A stretch of 64,000 bases of DNA, taken from the NCBI RefSeq assembly GCF_037975245.1, contig NC_092571.1, positions 14,999,917 through 15,063,916 on the forward strand, written 5' to 3'. The position numbers were made by a program, and so were the translations under genes. This DNA comes from Apostichopus japonicus (Eukaryota; Echinodermata; Holothuroidea; Aspidochirotida; Stichopodidae). The number at the start of each line of letters is the position of its first letter. The first letter of the stretch is position 1. This document shows, one piece after another, positions 14,043-27,674 of this stretch. A model generated the notes under the pieces. The model searched no databases. It worked only from the letters and a program-made list of their open reading frames with translations, and was not told the origin of the DNA.

Positions 14043-16555
14043 CCCCTCAAACCGTCTATCCGTGAACTCCCTTGTCACCATCATGGTATCAATACACACC
14101 TATGATGTAACGATACGACCAGACGACAGCCCTCCGTTAATGACACTACAATAATACCAGGCGAATTTATTATCTAAAATAAAAATATAGAAGTATATCT
14201 AAAATACCGACTGTTTATATAATATAACGTCAATTTTGCCATGTCATCATTTTAGCTATAAGCCTAGCCCTCAAAGTCGCCGAGCCAACACACTCCATCC
14301 AAATGTATCCGTTGCGCAGTTACAGTCACGTGACATAATTCTTGACGCAGTTTCATCGACACAAAGAAAACCATTTGTTGCGCTGTCTCCATGGAAAACG
14401 TAGATATATAACAATAATCAGGTCACATAATGAAAAATATTCATAATAATCCACGATAGTTTAATATCTCGTTAGGAAAGAAAAGATTGTATGAAAATTG
14501 GCTCGGTGACTCATAAATTTCCATTAATGCTTTGTATAAAATTTCATTACATAAGTACATATAATAATACATTTACTGATATGTACTTAGCTCATATACG
14601 CTTGCCCCAACCCAGTTGCTAGGTCTTCATTAAAAAAAAAAACTCCTTGGCATTGGGGAAATCCTTGACTATTGGGTATCCTCGGCATTTTCACTTGTTT
14701 AATCCTGCAGTGAACAAAATAATGTTGTTGGTAAATACATAATATATGGATTGTACGATAGGATACTACGGCCTAGTTTGTCAATTTAAAAATCGATTAT
14801 CTAAATAGAACCAAATATCACCATGAACTTTCTATAGATTATGACCTTTATCGGGATTACAAGTAGGTAATGTTTATACAGAAGCGTGCCTGTATTGCAT
14901 ATTATGACGAAAAGTATGTGCTTATGTAAAATGATTGTAGACTACATTTACAATATCGATTCTACTACACACATGCATTGTAGCTAGTGGATGTGTTTGA
15001 AGGTCGTTTAATTATAACATACGGTATACGATGTGAATCAGTTACACTACAGTGAGAGTATCATCATTGCATATATACGCTATATGGCGTATACCAATGA
15101 TTATTATCAATAATTAATATGTAATAACGAATTAATAACTTTTGAGACATAATAAGTATTATTATTTATTTCTTTTTTTGGCTGACGATCCAAAGCTTGT
15201 GATAAAAGGTGTGTTCTCTATCTACAAATCTAAATGACTCAGTCAAATGTTGCCAGGTGTCTAATCTTTAATTGTAAAGATAAATGTGTGTTAAGGGAAC
15301 TTCATTGTAAGTTTTGTTTTGATTTTAAAAATCACTACTTCTAACCTCCTGTTTGACGTCATCATATAAGCATAATTTTAGACGGTCCATTCACAGAAGG
15401 AGAATGTCGTGTTGGATAAAATAATTTCATGAACAACATTCAAGCAATAACGAAGAAGCCACACAATAACAGGAACATATATATTGCAGCAAGATTTTCG
15501 GAGATTTTAATTTTCCTGGTTTATAGTATATAGGGTTTGTCTGAGGCAAGGGGAGCGTGATGGATTGGCCCACCTCTCTTTTCAGGTTTTATTTTACTTT
15601 TATTTTTAATTTAGACGGAGGAGAATTGTTTCAGAGAAGGTCGCTGAAACTGAATGCATTTTAAGAACGAAGAGATTCGGACTTGGCACGAATCGGTAAA
15701 ATCGGTAAAAGTCTCCCATGCCTATATGTTTTGTATTCTGTTCCCTGTACACATGCGCAGTTACCCGAAATATCATATTTTTATGTATATAAAAATCTTA
15801 CGTAATTAGTGCGTAATTGGTGCGATTTGGTTGTCACTTTCTGAAAATGTTCCTTCCTCTTGCCTATTGGCAAGCTGATCTAAATATGAAAAGTTTGCAG
15901 AAAGAACAAAATAGGAAAATTGAGTATAAATTCCGAAAAAGGGAAGCAATAACTTGCATTACCTATAACCCCCCCCCCCCGTTGATTCTGCACCCTCCCA
16001 TGCATATGTTTCCCTCTTCCGGGCCCAGGACACCCTTCCATAAAAGTTCATGTCCCCTACCTATTATATCACTCTCGGGAATTTAACCCTTCCCCCTCCT
16101 CTTCCAGCTTTGAAATCCTTTGCACTACAGCGTGTTATACATTCTATTATATATCCTGTAATCAAACTGAAATGTATAGTGACAGTATCGTATATGTGTT
16201 TAACGACAAGCTTCATCATATCCTCAGAAATACTGAACGTTACCTAAGAATATATATTCTAATCACCACTTAACACTGCATTATTAATGTCTCCGTATAT
16301 CGAGCTGGAACAAATACGTAGTTAAATTTACCGTTGTCACGTAAATAATGGAGGTCTTTGAAATGCAGATCTAACAAAGTGGAATTAATGATTCCTATTG
16401 CAGGGGCTTGACCAGATCGAAGTTAAAGCTCATGTATCACGAGAGTTCTTGGGCTTTAACGATTATATGGGGAACTGTATGAAGGACTGTAACGTTTATG
16501 TTTTTGGTTCACTTTGCAAAAAGTCAGTTTAAAGAAAAACACAAAGAACCCATGC
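14043..16555. other. Non-genic stretch
   Basis: No gene recognised. Contains an imperfect palindrome around 15075-15105, a C-run at about 15969-15980 and AT-rich unique DNA. Confidence 0.55.
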
Positions 16556-17240
16556 AGTTACTACTGTAAATCTTAAAGGTTTGTACCATAGTGAAAACTG
16601 GATCGTGCTATAAATCGGTAGCATGTGTTATAAGCAGTGGCGGAGCGTCCATACAGTCAGGGGGGGGGGGCAAATGCCCCCCCCCCCCCTGACGGACTCA
16701 AATGGACTGCTGGCGCCCTTTTCAGCTTTTAACTACTTTATACTTATTCGCGATTATTGACTTTTTCATTGCGCTCTCATCTACCTATTGACATTTGTCA
16801 CAATTTGTATGTGTAATTTTCTGACATAATGGCGATGACACCTATTTATTTTTCGTTTATCTGCAAATTAGCAAGGCCCGGAAAGGGTCATTTCCTGCGA
16901 TCTAGGGAGTATCTTTTCTAAAAAAAAAATCGGTACGCTCCGCGCCAACCTGTGGTGGCGCTCCGCTTAGATAGTGTCGAAAGCGCCCCTACAGACCATT
17001 CTCGCCCCCCCCCCCTGACCAATACCCCTAGCTCCGCTACTGGTTATTAGGATTACAGTAAGAACTGAGGATAAGTGTAATTCCAACAAATACAGTTGCT
17101 GCGATTTGTTGGGATTTACACATATCTTCAGTTCTTACTGTAAACCTAATAGCACATGCTACCGATTTATCAGATTTGTCAGCACAATGCAGTATTTACT
17201 GTGGTACAAAGTTTTAAGATTTTTACAGTATAGTTACTGT
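16556..17240. mobile_element. Fold-back element, split by a hAT-like MITE
   Basis: The left arm (16556-16634 continuing at 17043-17098) and right arm (about 17104-17240) are inverted copies: CTGTAAATCTTAAAGG against CAGTAAATACT and TTTTTACAGTA, with shared internal blocks AATCGGTAGCATGTG and TACAGTAAGAACTGA. The arms meet near 17099-17104, so it would form a long hairpin. The MITE at 16635-17042 lies inside the left arm, so the fold-back element is older. Confidence 0.75.
16635..17042. mobile_element. hAT-like MITE, family A, copy 2 (nested)
   Basis: 408 bp with CAGTGGCGGAG and CTCCGCTACTG termini, flanked by GTTATAAG (16627-16634) and GTTATTAG (17043-17050). The other arm of the host fold-back element preserves the unoccupied sequence (GTGCTATTAGG), which supports the insertion boundary. 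The internal GC motif is at 16935-16967. A G10/C12 hairpin follows the left terminus (16661-16691). Confidence 0.9.
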
Positions 17241-19300
17241 GAATCGGCTGAAGAAACGCATTACGTTGAAAGTATTCTCAACCATGTTTTACGCTTTAAA
17301 GGTTTACGGACACCTAGGAACAACATCGTCATTATCACTATAACAGGCATAAGAAATCATGAAAATAGCTGCAACTTCCATCAAAATCCATCATAGATGA
17401 ACCATTTTACAAGTCTTTTCTTAATTCTAGTTTCATTTTATGAATAAACATTAGCTAATTATGCACATTGATGTAAATTGATGTAAATGGAGTGACTGAA
17501 TAATTTTCTTTTATGTTATTCCTTTGGTAATACAACCTTCATTTCAAGGACACTAACCACTGGTTTTTAGTCTAATGCGATTTTTTTCTTTGAAATATTT
17601 TATTGTAATATTTGGAAAGAGGAACATCATATTATTCAAATGATATAGTTGGGCTTGTAATTATGGGTTAACTTATTAGGGGTTAAAATAAGTTTGTTAA
17701 TTTTGATGTGCGCAACACTCTACGTCATATAGTTTGCATATAATTCATGAGTTTCCCCAGATATATCAAAACGTGAAATGTGTATATCGTGGAAACGAAT
17801 AGAGGTTTTCGAAAAATTTCAACAATTTTTGAATGGGATTTATCACACACACAAATGTACTGAATACGACGCAAATTGACTAGATGTCCGTAGACCTTTA
17901 ACGGTTATAGGGGAAGGTTTTATGATGTTCGTGCAAATAGTCAGGTTACGTTGGAAGTATTCTCAATCATGTTAAAACGTTCATTCATTCGAATTCTTAG
18001 GCTTAGAATTGTAAAGTTTAAAAAGAGAAATAACTTTAATCTGGCACAAATGTATTGAATGTATTTGTTTATTACTTAATTAATTAATCATTTCATTGAC
18101 AAGGTTAATAGTGAAACAATTGCATCGGTTTATTGGTGATGGTGGGGATGAGAAGGGAGCGGTGAAGCTTATAGATCATTGCACTATTTACTTGAGTAAT
18201 CTGGTAATTTTTTATTTATTTTGTTATTCTTTTTGGTAGTGGAACCCAACCACCTACTCTAAATAATGAAAGAAAAATTGGAATAAGACTAAATTTTGCC
18301 AAATTAACAGAAGGTCGTGTTTACAATAATCAACTTTTTGGATAACTTTCGTTCTTTTCAACATTGAGGCAAAGTTTGTTTTCTTTTCACGAACATGATT
18401 TTGTCCTCAATTGCGTCTGTCTGTCGTAGCATCTGTTCCGAGGAGATTTAATTTGTAGACATAATTACTTGCACATGGAATATAGGCTAAAACTTGTTAA
18501 CCAGATTCGACTGATCTGAACTAATTATAATTTCATGACCCAATTGAGATATTTTATTTATTAATAAAAGATAAAGAAAGTCATCATTTCTTTGTCGTAA
18601 GACAATGATTGGGTACATCACTGTACGAAATTTGTCACTCACGTGTCCTGCGGATCGACAACATACAGTAAATATTCAGTGACGTCACTCTTCAGTTGAT
18701 TTTTAAAGGGATATTCAGCTGCAAAAAAAATAAATTGTTTAACTAACACGATTGCTGCAACGATGCATATTGAGATGAAAACCACATTATTCTAGCATTA
18801 GTATTGTGCAGATACAATTTAAAAAAAAAAGTGCATGCAATTTCATCAAGGCATTTGGCAACAGTAGAGTAAGTGCATCATGGCAATTTGGCTAGTTAGT
18901 AAAAAGAAAAAGGTAAAAAAATCCAAGGATAAATAATAAAAAGAACAATATAAGAAGGATAAAATCTTCAAGGATATCTGACAAGACGACATCGACTACA
19001 GACCACCAGATATATGATCCAGTTCCTGGGAGCGAAAAAAAGATTTATCCGGCAAAATATAGTTTATTCAAATAACACCATTTAAGATTATAGGAACAAG
19101 ATATTAAGATTTTTATTTCGTTTTTTATAACAGCCCTAAAATAATTTCTCTTTCATATAAAGGTAACATTATCTATACCGCAATACCCCTTTAAGGGTCA
19201 ATTTAGGCTTCATTTGTCATTGTCAAAGAAAAGGAGAATTTGAGTTCTAGTAATGACATACAGTTACTACGGTTTGATAGATATCTACTATTAAGATATG
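17241..19300. other. Non-genic stretch
   Basis: No gene recognised. The block ACGTTGAAAGTATTCTCAA near 17264 recurs in slightly changed form near 17949, and GGTTTACGGAC near 17300 recurs inverted near 17886, pointing to a decayed repeat between them. Confidence 0.45.
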
Positions 19301-19401
19301 CCAAATATCTTCTTTAACACTATAAATTGATGATGAAAACTGATGATGAGAAATGAAATTCCCCGTTAGCAGTTAGGATATGTTAAATATCGGGAGTGCT
19401 T

Positions 19402-19981
19402 CTTTAAAGGATTGGTTCAGGTGTTTGACATGTCTATTTTGTATGAAAGAGCACAAAAAGACAAAAAGAACAGCGAAGAAACTACCATGATAGCATGCTC
19501 TGTTAAGGAGATATGACACTTTGAAGATATCAAAATTTCTTTGAAAACGACTGGTGTAGAAAGACTTTCTGTGAGGGTGTGATGTCACATCCTCACTTCC
19601 TTAACATTTGTGAAAATTATTTCTTTAAAAATTGTTTACATTTTTTAACACATTTGAAAATAATATAATCAAAATTCTTCAGATGTTTAATCTCAAATAC
19701 TTCCTTTGATAAATATGAGATCTCCTGACATATCTTTTGGTTGAAAGTCATGAAATCTCACAAAATATTTAGAGATAAAAAACAAAGACTTTTCAGGAAT
19801 GTGACATCACAGCTAGCCAGATTTCAGCAGTTTCTACACAATCTGATAAAACTTTACACTTGAATATCTCTTTAACCGAAAAAGATATTTGAACAGTTTT
19901 TTTTTCCTCACCACTGTGTTTCTTTTATTGTCCTCTTTCATATAACATATACATGTATGACAACTGACCAAATCCTTTAAC
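19402..19981. mobile_element. Fold-back (long inverted repeat) element
   Basis: The left arm from TTTAAAGGATTGGTTCAG to GTGATGTCACATCCT (about 19402-19592) is matched in inverted order by the right arm from GGAATGTGACATCACAG to GACCAAATCCTTTAA (about 19797-19981). The arms are diverged and there is no coding potential. Similar short segments flank it (AAATTGATGATGAAAAC near 19324, AAATTGAGGATGAGAAA near 19987), which may mean it sits inside a larger repeat. Confidence 0.6.
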
Positions 19982-22025
19982 GTTACAAATTGAGGATGAG
20001 AAATGATATTCAAAGAAGCACGTCATCAAATACGTCATCATTGTATGACTCAGTTTTGCAATAACAGTGGCCTCGTTATTCCTAGTTAATTCCCTGCAAC
20101 AGTCAATAGATCCCCCCCCCCTCCCCCCGCGTCATGTCGTTCCCCCGACTCGTTTATGGCACATTAAATGTCACTGAATTTGTTATCTAAATGTTCTGTA
20201 CGTCTGTGCATTCTCTGAAATGCTGCATTACGGAGATGATAACATTTTGATATTGGATAGTGCCAGTGTTGTTTATTGCTCTTGTTGATACTTTGGGGAC
20301 GGGTAGGGGGGGGGCTGAAGTTAAACCTGTAACGCTGCTTTAATCTCCGAGTAATAGAAATATTTAGCTCTGCTTAAAATAGGAGAAATGAGTATAGAAA
20401 CATGTATGTAGTAAGTTCAATGTCCACATCGGCGCTCCATACAGAATCACAAGTGTGTTACGCAAAGTTATACCCTGGCATGGCCTTGTATAAATCAATG
20501 GTTTTAACAGCATAGCACTCAAGGAAATTGGTTTTCTCCATTGTCTACAAAAAATATGAAGTAAATTCAGTCAGACAAATTAATCAATGTCCGTTAGTAT
20601 AAATTCAACTAACTTGGTTTTTACGTCCATTTGAAAAATTCCTATCGAAGGCCATCATCAGAGGTGTACACAAACTTAGCGTGCTAGAAATTGCAAACTG
20701 AAGTTGAAAGAAGGACTTTTCTGACGGTTATGACTATCGAAATCATTTCACAGATGTTAGAAGATATTGCAGAAAGGAAAGAATGCCCTGCGTGTGGCAG
20801 TAAAGTACTTGTTGACTTTTGAATATGCATGAGCTTTACCATTATATTTGACTTTATAGCATATTTGGAGGCCACACTTTTGGCTACCCTAAAGCCTATA
20901 TCTCAAGTTCATTTAGACGTATAGATGAATGGGTAATATAAAGAGTTGTAATTTGGACTTTCGGCTTGTCAAAGCGTTCTAAAATACCACGTGCAATTGC
21001 TATTTTGCTCTATTATTCCGTTACTTTTCATTATTCATGTGTCGTTTCGTTTCTCGCATTTTTCAACTAGTAATTTATTGACAGCTGTTATTGGTTACCA
21101 CATTCAATGATGACAAGAAATGCGGCAAGCATTTGTTAGGCCTATCGTTTACATGCACGCATTTAAGTCATATCTTGCTTATAGTCGATGAAGTTACATT
21201 CAGGCATTCAGTCATAACTCGTCGACGGAAGTTCAACGAGAAGAACGAGTACAAACATCTTAGCTCAAGGACGAGTATGTAATTTTGTACTATAGTTCAT
21301 ATACTACTATTCAAAATGTCCCCCTAGTATCGAATATTTATTCACACATGCGCGTTTGAGTACGAGTAACTATGGTTACTATGCTACAGTATAGGTACGT
21401 TTATACCGACTTAACATGTAGTTCTGTTGTTACGACACACTGTGTTGGGGTGGGGGGGGGGGGGCACAGTTGTATACACCCAGTCGTTTCGTTTTGTTGA
21501 ATCCAATGCAAATGAGCCAAGTTAAACTAATGCGATGTATAGCAACGGTTCTTAACAGAACCATCAAGATTGCTACAGCAATGTTCAGAGACCCTGAGCT
21601 AAAGGGAAATGACGTCATTGGGAGTAAATAATGGTATTGGCCCCCTTTTCACGACAGTAATGGTTATTTGTGATTCAAGTCAATCGTTAATATATACTTA
21701 TTATATACACCACTTCATAGAATCGCTATTTGTGGTTATCTAAATCAAGATATATATCTTTGCTCGCATTTATCTCTTTATTATGGATTGAATTCTTTGT
21801 AACTTAGATTTCACGTAACCATGGACTACTCCGTCACAACGACGTCGTAATTTTTCTTTCTTTTTTGTTGTGCTTTGTGTTACTGCGTACGTAATCACTT
21901 GTAAAATCTAAATCAGCATATCTAATCATTATATTTGCATACTTTTATTTTTATCTTTGTCATTTGAACTCTTAGGAACCCGCTATAATTCAATGACGTA
22001 ATATTGTCATGATTATATATATAAG
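19982..22025. other. Non-genic stretch
   Basis: No gene recognised. Contains C/G homopolymer tracts near 20113-20128, 20305-20315 and 21449-21465, otherwise unique AT-rich DNA. Confidence 0.5.
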
Positions 22026-22027
22026 GT

Positions 22028-22075
22028 CACAATCACGATGTTGTAACGGGAGCGGGGTTGAGAGTGGATCGAGCT
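22028..22075 (+). mobile_element. Possible relic of the U2-headed repeat (3' part only)
   Basis: TCACAATCACGATG followed by GCGGGGTTGAGAGTGGATC matches the body segment shared by the copies at 22657 and 46907 (CACAGTCnCnATGnAAGGGGT, then GGGGTTGAGAGnGGAnC). No U2-like head precedes it. The match is short, so this may be a truncated copy or chance plus drift. Confidence 0.4.
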
Positions 22076-22656
22076 GTTTATATTTCGTGCGCATGCGCTG
22101 TCTTGGCTGACATTTTTCTTCTTCTCCTTCTTCTTGAAAGAAAGTGGGGCTGAAGTCATTCTAATGAACCAATTTTAATGAGATTTTTTTTGCAACAAGT
22201 ATGTATTAAAAATAATTATCAGATTCAACGCACTCTCTACTGCTTTTAATATGTAACTATATGTGAAGCTTGGGAACGTATACTAGAAATGGCAAGTCTT
22301 GACGGATAGTATAAGATGCCCTGAAAGTCCGTATATAGCAAGACTTTCCTTTGGCGACAGACCATGATTAAAATATTCATGAGATGTAAATTCAGAGCCG
22401 GTGAATAATTGATCTACATCTGCAAATAAAGAACCGATAGAAAGTCATCACCCATTTCTTTTTGCTCGGTTTGAAGCAAGAAAGCAGAAAGAAGAACGAG
22501 GGGAAGAAGATAATTACATTCAAGTAACAGAATACTTATATTTTGTAATGTTTACGTACGCATCCCATATAAGAATGTTTGGGAAGTTTGATAGAAGGTG
22601 GGGTGGTTTGGGGGGAGTGGCGTGACGGTCTCGATGGATAAGTATATCATTTCTTA

Positions 22657-22840
22657 ATCGCTTCTCGGCCTTTTGACTAAAATAATGCGTAGTAACTGTT
22701 CCCCTTTCAAATGGAATCGTCATACACACCTGGCGATGAATAACCACACAGTCACAGTATCAATGTAAGGGGTTCTGGGGTTGAGAGTGGACCAGTAGTT
22801 TGCTTGTTTGGTTTTCGTGTCCATGTTCTCGTCTGGGAGG
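22657..22840 (+). mobile_element. U2 snRNA-headed dispersed repeat, copy 1
   Basis: The first 44 bases (ATCGCTTCTCGGCCTTTT, then GACTAAAATAATGCGTAGTAACTGTT) follow the 5' end of U2 snRNA, including the GTAGTA branch-point recognition sequence. The next 140 bp do not follow U2 but match the copy at 46907-47087 (GATGAATAACCACACAGTCACAG, TCTGGGGTTGAGAG, TTGGTTTTCGTG). It is therefore not a U2 gene but a composite repeat, by analogy with known snRNA-headed SINEs. The Sm site and U2 stem-loops III/IV are absent. No A-tail or target duplication was recognised. Confidence 0.72.
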
Positions 22841-24212
22841 GGTCCAAGCTGATACTAGTGGTCCCCCCTCTTCTTAGTAGGAGAAAAACCCACCCCATCA
22901 CCCTCCTCTCCTTTGTGGGAAAATAAAATTGGTTCTGAAGAATATCTACACGTACATGGTTAAAAACCTGCAGTATAAATAGTACGATCAAAAACTGTTG
23001 GAAGAGTTGTCACAAATTGGGCTAGCTTATAGATGGCCAAAATCACTGTCGAAAAAGTATTCCACCTGTTTCTGTTACATTATCGGCAAAACCTCAGAAT
23101 AATGTTTTATAAATCCAACCGGACGCTTAACGTAAAATAGAAGAAAGAGACAATTTCCGTAAAAATGATAATTCCTTAAGAATGATATGACCTTACCTAT
23201 ATTTCAGTGGCAATATTTTGGCAAATTAATAAGTGACAAATTAAAAAAAAAATTAGGAAAATTTAACCAAGAGGATATGCAAATTTTGTTTAACAATACA
23301 CACTGTTTATATTTTTTGGACTATCCAAAAAATGATATGAAAACGGTTATTTGTATATATTTCTAACGGAAAAACATGTCTACGAAGTGAACTGAAGATG
23401 TATCGCAAGTGAGTGTCTATAGTTGTATACATGTCACAGCGATAATGAAGGGCCTCGCGCACAGTATAGTTTCGAAATTAGATGGTTAGGCCTACATTTC
23501 AAACTGTTTAAGCATCCATATATTTGGAGTAGGGAACAAGATATATTGAGATGGACTTTCCAGCTATAAGTGTGGATTCTTTTCTTTTCTTCCTCTTCAA
23601 AAACAAATATAATATCTCTTTAAACTTTCCCGAGCGCATTACCATTATAGCGTGCTAGGCCTTGTCCAAAATGAGTTAGTTTTCCTTTTTGAAAACAAGT
23701 CGAAAAGAGTGAAAGAAAGAAAGAAAAAGACAAGTAAGTCAAGAAAAAAAAACGGAGACAGATATCGTCGAAATATTTTACCTTATCCGCCATGATGGAT
23801 GAGCGGAAAGACAACTAACAACAGACTATATATTGAAATGTCTTTCCAAATGAACACAAATCCCTGTTAAAACAGGCAATTTAGGTAATGAGGGATTAGT
23901 GATTATATGAAGGTCGTTTTCCTTGCATTCTGTTGAAAGTTATTCACATTTTGCCCCAAAAAAACAAAACAAAAAAAGATTAAAGATGAAAGGTTGCTTC
24001 CCGTTTATGCAAGATTATTTATAAAACAAAATAATAATGAAAATAAACATGTATTTATGTGTCTGTATGCGTGTAAATTATCTATAATCACAAACCGTAA
24101 TCGATATATGTTATGAAAAACTTACTGCATAAATAAGTTATGAATTATTTAACTATATTTCTTATCCAATGCATACTTCACCATAAGTAACTAACCTCAG
24201 CGCCCCTAATAT
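22841..24212. other. Non-genic stretch upstream of the GPCR
   Basis: No exon recognised. A 5' untranslated exon of the downstream receptor could lie here or further upstream, because the first coding exon starts right after a splice acceptor. I could not locate it or a promoter. Confidence 0.5.
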
Positions 24213-24374
24213 GGTAATATAATCATATATATATATATAATAATATATAATATATATAATATACTACAATGTGAAAAAATTGTCACCAAAACAGAACTAG
24301 TATTGTTCGATATATATATATATATATAAAAATATTTTTAAATATTTTTAAAAAAATAAATTTTTAAAAATATT

Positions 24375-24455
<81 letters not shown>

Positions 24456-24654
24456 TTCTGAAAAATGGAACTGCTTGTCCAGTTGTCTGACGATCGCTAT
24501 AACGCGTGAAACTCCGAGTTACAACTACTAGTGTTCCACTAGTCTCAACTAGTATCAATATATATTCCGCTCTGTCCACTGGACATAGAGCACTCTGCGC
24601 CAAGATAGACGCCAACCAACCAACTCTCTCTCTTTCTCTCTCTCTATATATATA
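24213..24654. repeat. AT-rich simple repeats with a TA-associated dispersed repeat
   Basis: TA arrays occur at about 24222-24264, 24374-24450 and 24645-24660. Between them, 24503-24628 is a unique-looking block (ACTACTAGTGTTCC, CCGCTCTGTCCACTGGACAT, GCCAACCAACCAA) that recurs at 35588-35698, again beside TA arrays. This looks like one repeat family whose ends are TA microsatellites. Confidence 0.75.
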
Positions 24655-24784
24655 TATATTATGTTTATAATATTTGTGTAGATTTTATTTGTGAAGTTTT
24701 CCACGTTCTGCAACGTGGGATTGCGAGCAGCAGTTTGGCAGAGACAAATATATTTATGCTTAACTTTTTTCTTGTTTTCAGATA

Positions 24785-25633
24785 ATGGAACTGTTAAAGA
24801 CGGTTTTATACATTGACAACAGCAGACTCGCTGTGTTATCGTCGGCGGACGCGGGAACCCAGCAGCCCACGAATGGAAATCAATATTTGACCAATAATTC
24901 CATTGCTTGGATGGTCTTCCTACCATTTGTGACATTCGAAAATATTTTGTGTCTGCTAGCGATCGCATCTCGTCGAAAGTGGAAGAGCCCGGATGTTTTA
25001 CTGTTTTCCATAGTATTTAATAATCTATTAACTTTGTTGTTCCCTGTAACAGTTTACACCATTTTTGTTTTTAGTCGAGCTCCGTGGTCTGAAAATTTGA
25101 CTGCGTGCAAATTTGTCGTTTGGTGTGTCATGAGTTTCAGAATTGTGAATGCCTTACAATTAGCATTTTTAGCTCTAGACCGAGTTTGGACGATAAAATG
25201 GCCGGGTTCGTATACCGTTCACAATACAGCCAATCAGAATGCTCGAACAGCGGGATTGATGTGGTTATTCGGTATTTCGATTGGTACAGTACCTCTGATT
25301 GGTTGGGAGCAACCAGCCATTGAAAACTGCAGTCTTGTATTAGATGTCGCTGGATTAGGTTATACATTATGCGTTGTCATATTAATTGTCGGAAGTTCTT
25401 CTATAAGCGTTGGTTGTGTCATCACCATGGTGATCAAACTCAAATTTGATGACGAAGAATTTTTACAGTCCTCCGGAAGTAAACAAACCGTTCCTGAAAT
25501 TGTTGTACAAAGCGAGACGGGAGAACGGCAGACGGACGGACACGATTCACGTGACCTGCAAAACCGCCAAATATGTACTATTGTGGCCTGGGTCGTCATT
25601 GTAGATGTACTCATCAACGAACTTCCATTCACG
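24785..25633 (+). CDS. Divergent prostanoid-like class A GPCR, coding exon 1 (TM1 to TM6)
   Basis: Encodes residues 1-283. The exon starts 3 bases before the ATG, after a good acceptor (TTTTTTCTTGTTTTCAG ending at 24781), so a non-coding 5' exon is implied. It ends at CACG|GTAAGAT in phase 0. TM1 is about 41-62 (N53 at the 1.50 position), TM2 70-95, TM3 109-131, TM4 155-173, TM5 187-217 and TM6 from about 262. C108 and C182 are placed for the usual extracellular disulfide. N-glycosylation sites are at N38, N104 and N181. The segment ALDRVWTIKWPGSY matches the prostanoid-receptor pattern ALERYxSIxxPxxY, and NELPFT|IF at the exon end matches that family's CSLPFTIF in TM6, where prostanoid receptor genes also carry an intron. 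Oddities: N80 in place of the TM2 aspartate and DRV in place of DRY. It would act at the plasma membrane through G proteins; the ligand is unknown. Family call is moderately sure, GPCR call very sure. Confidence 0.88.
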
Positions 25634-26548
25634 GTAAGATCTCGTTAGAATTATTTCAGTCGTTTCTTGTCATCATTGTCACAAAATGTTCAAACTCTTC
25701 ATCAAATATCCTAGTTCACGAATTGAGAATATTGAGCATACTGTACGTATATAATAATATATTATTATGATAGGCTTAGGCCTACGCGTTCTGTTGGTAT
25801 AATATTCCTTCCCTCTCACCCACCCACCCCAGCCCCTCCGCCCGTCCCTTGCAGATTAGCAGCCCAGGTAACAAGGTAGGGGTGGTGCAAATTCCTTTCA
25901 ATCACGAAACAGCATGTTAAGGCTCTAGAAGAGATGTGGTTAGCATCCCAAACTTGTCCGATGAAAAGTATTTAACTAATTGGCAACATCTCGTATAGCA
26001 AAACCGCACCCAGGAAAAGAAGACACTATGATTTCTCAAATAAAACCTCTAAAAGAAGCCCAAATACAGCATTTTCTGCTCCCTTGCGTCTGAAATGTCA
26101 TTTTGATGTGATAAGTAGTGGTATATGTATTACCATGGTCACGTTTAATTAACCGTTACCATGAGGGGTAACTGCAACATGTTATGTGGGAAAGTTTGGA
26201 AAATTCATGAAACAAATTGACTTTGAAATATATAGCATGAATTGCATTATTTATGTCATTAATTTTGTCTTTCTGATTCCAAATACCAAAACAAAATGTT
26301 CATAAGTTACGGCGGGTGTTTGCCAACTATATAATGATACAACCTTTATATAGATGATCGAACAAATAAAACTCAAGATCAATAACTGGTTATCTTCTAA
26401 GTGGAAACCTCCCTGGTTCCTCTTACTACAACTCACACATTACCGTCAAACAGCATGCAGACACGCATATATCAAATAGAACGTAAAATCAAAACATTTA
26501 CCACCATATACTAAGTTTTACTCGGCACATTTAACATATACGTTTGTC

Positions 26549-26723
<175 letters not shown>

Positions 26724-27674
26724 AGTAAGGAAGGTCGTCATTCCAACTGAATATCCAACAACGCTAGACCTGTTTGTTGACATATTTTACCTTACTCTAT
26801 TGAGATCAATCATGAATGCTAACCAACTCGATGTCATGTGTGAATCCTAAGGCAGGATCTCGAAACAGATACTTTGTTAAATGGAATGGAATTAAACGGT
26901 CAAGGAAAATAAATACATATACATATGCAACTTAATTGTAGTATGTTCACGATGTAACGTACTATATACGAAGCAAGTAACTCCTTGATAAAGATAAAGC
27001 TGCTGATAAATACGACCTTACTATTATTAAGAAGCGTGCAACTTGTTATGCACTTTAGCCTATCGCGTGAACTATATTGATTTTATTTGCTGTGTTCAGT
27101 TACTTCTATATGTAAGATTGTGTATACGTTGGTGTAGAGAAGATGTAAGCTAGGCTTAATAATGTCGGGTCACGGAATGGTTAGTTAATTCGTAAATCTC
27201 TCTTTTAGTGAGACTACCGGGAATGAGTTTGATTATAATATACATATGAGGTGGTTTGTTCAGAATTTTCTGTAAAGTCTTAACTTACAACATAAAACAA
27301 ACTGTTTAGCTGTGATGTGGGTAAATGTAACAAAAGCGTGTCTGTACTTTGTGGGGATACATAATAAGTAAACATCAGAGGAAGTAGAGATAACGCAGGT
27401 TCGAAATATGACAATACCTAAATATGTAAGGACTAGTATTTCGAACCGTGTAGGACTGTATACGTATTGATTGATATCCTAGTAGTTGTAGTATATATAG
27501 TTCTAGTATCTAATGACCTAAGAGATAACAATTCTCCTGGTATTATCGGAACCGAATTTAGGGATCATTTACCGATTTGTTGCAACCAGGTTATTTTAGA
27601 AGAAATACTACATTTAAGTGTATTAGTTATAACAACTCCCTGGATATATACGCATGTATGGAGAGTGATACATG

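Noticed and set aside
13580-14105. Proline-rich coding frames across 13580-14105
   Set aside because: They follow the CT-rich tract and the hAT-like MITE with its C-runs; translation of repeats.
22657-22840. A functional U2 snRNA gene
   Set aside because: Similarity ends after about 45 bases; the Sm site and 3' stem-loops are absent.
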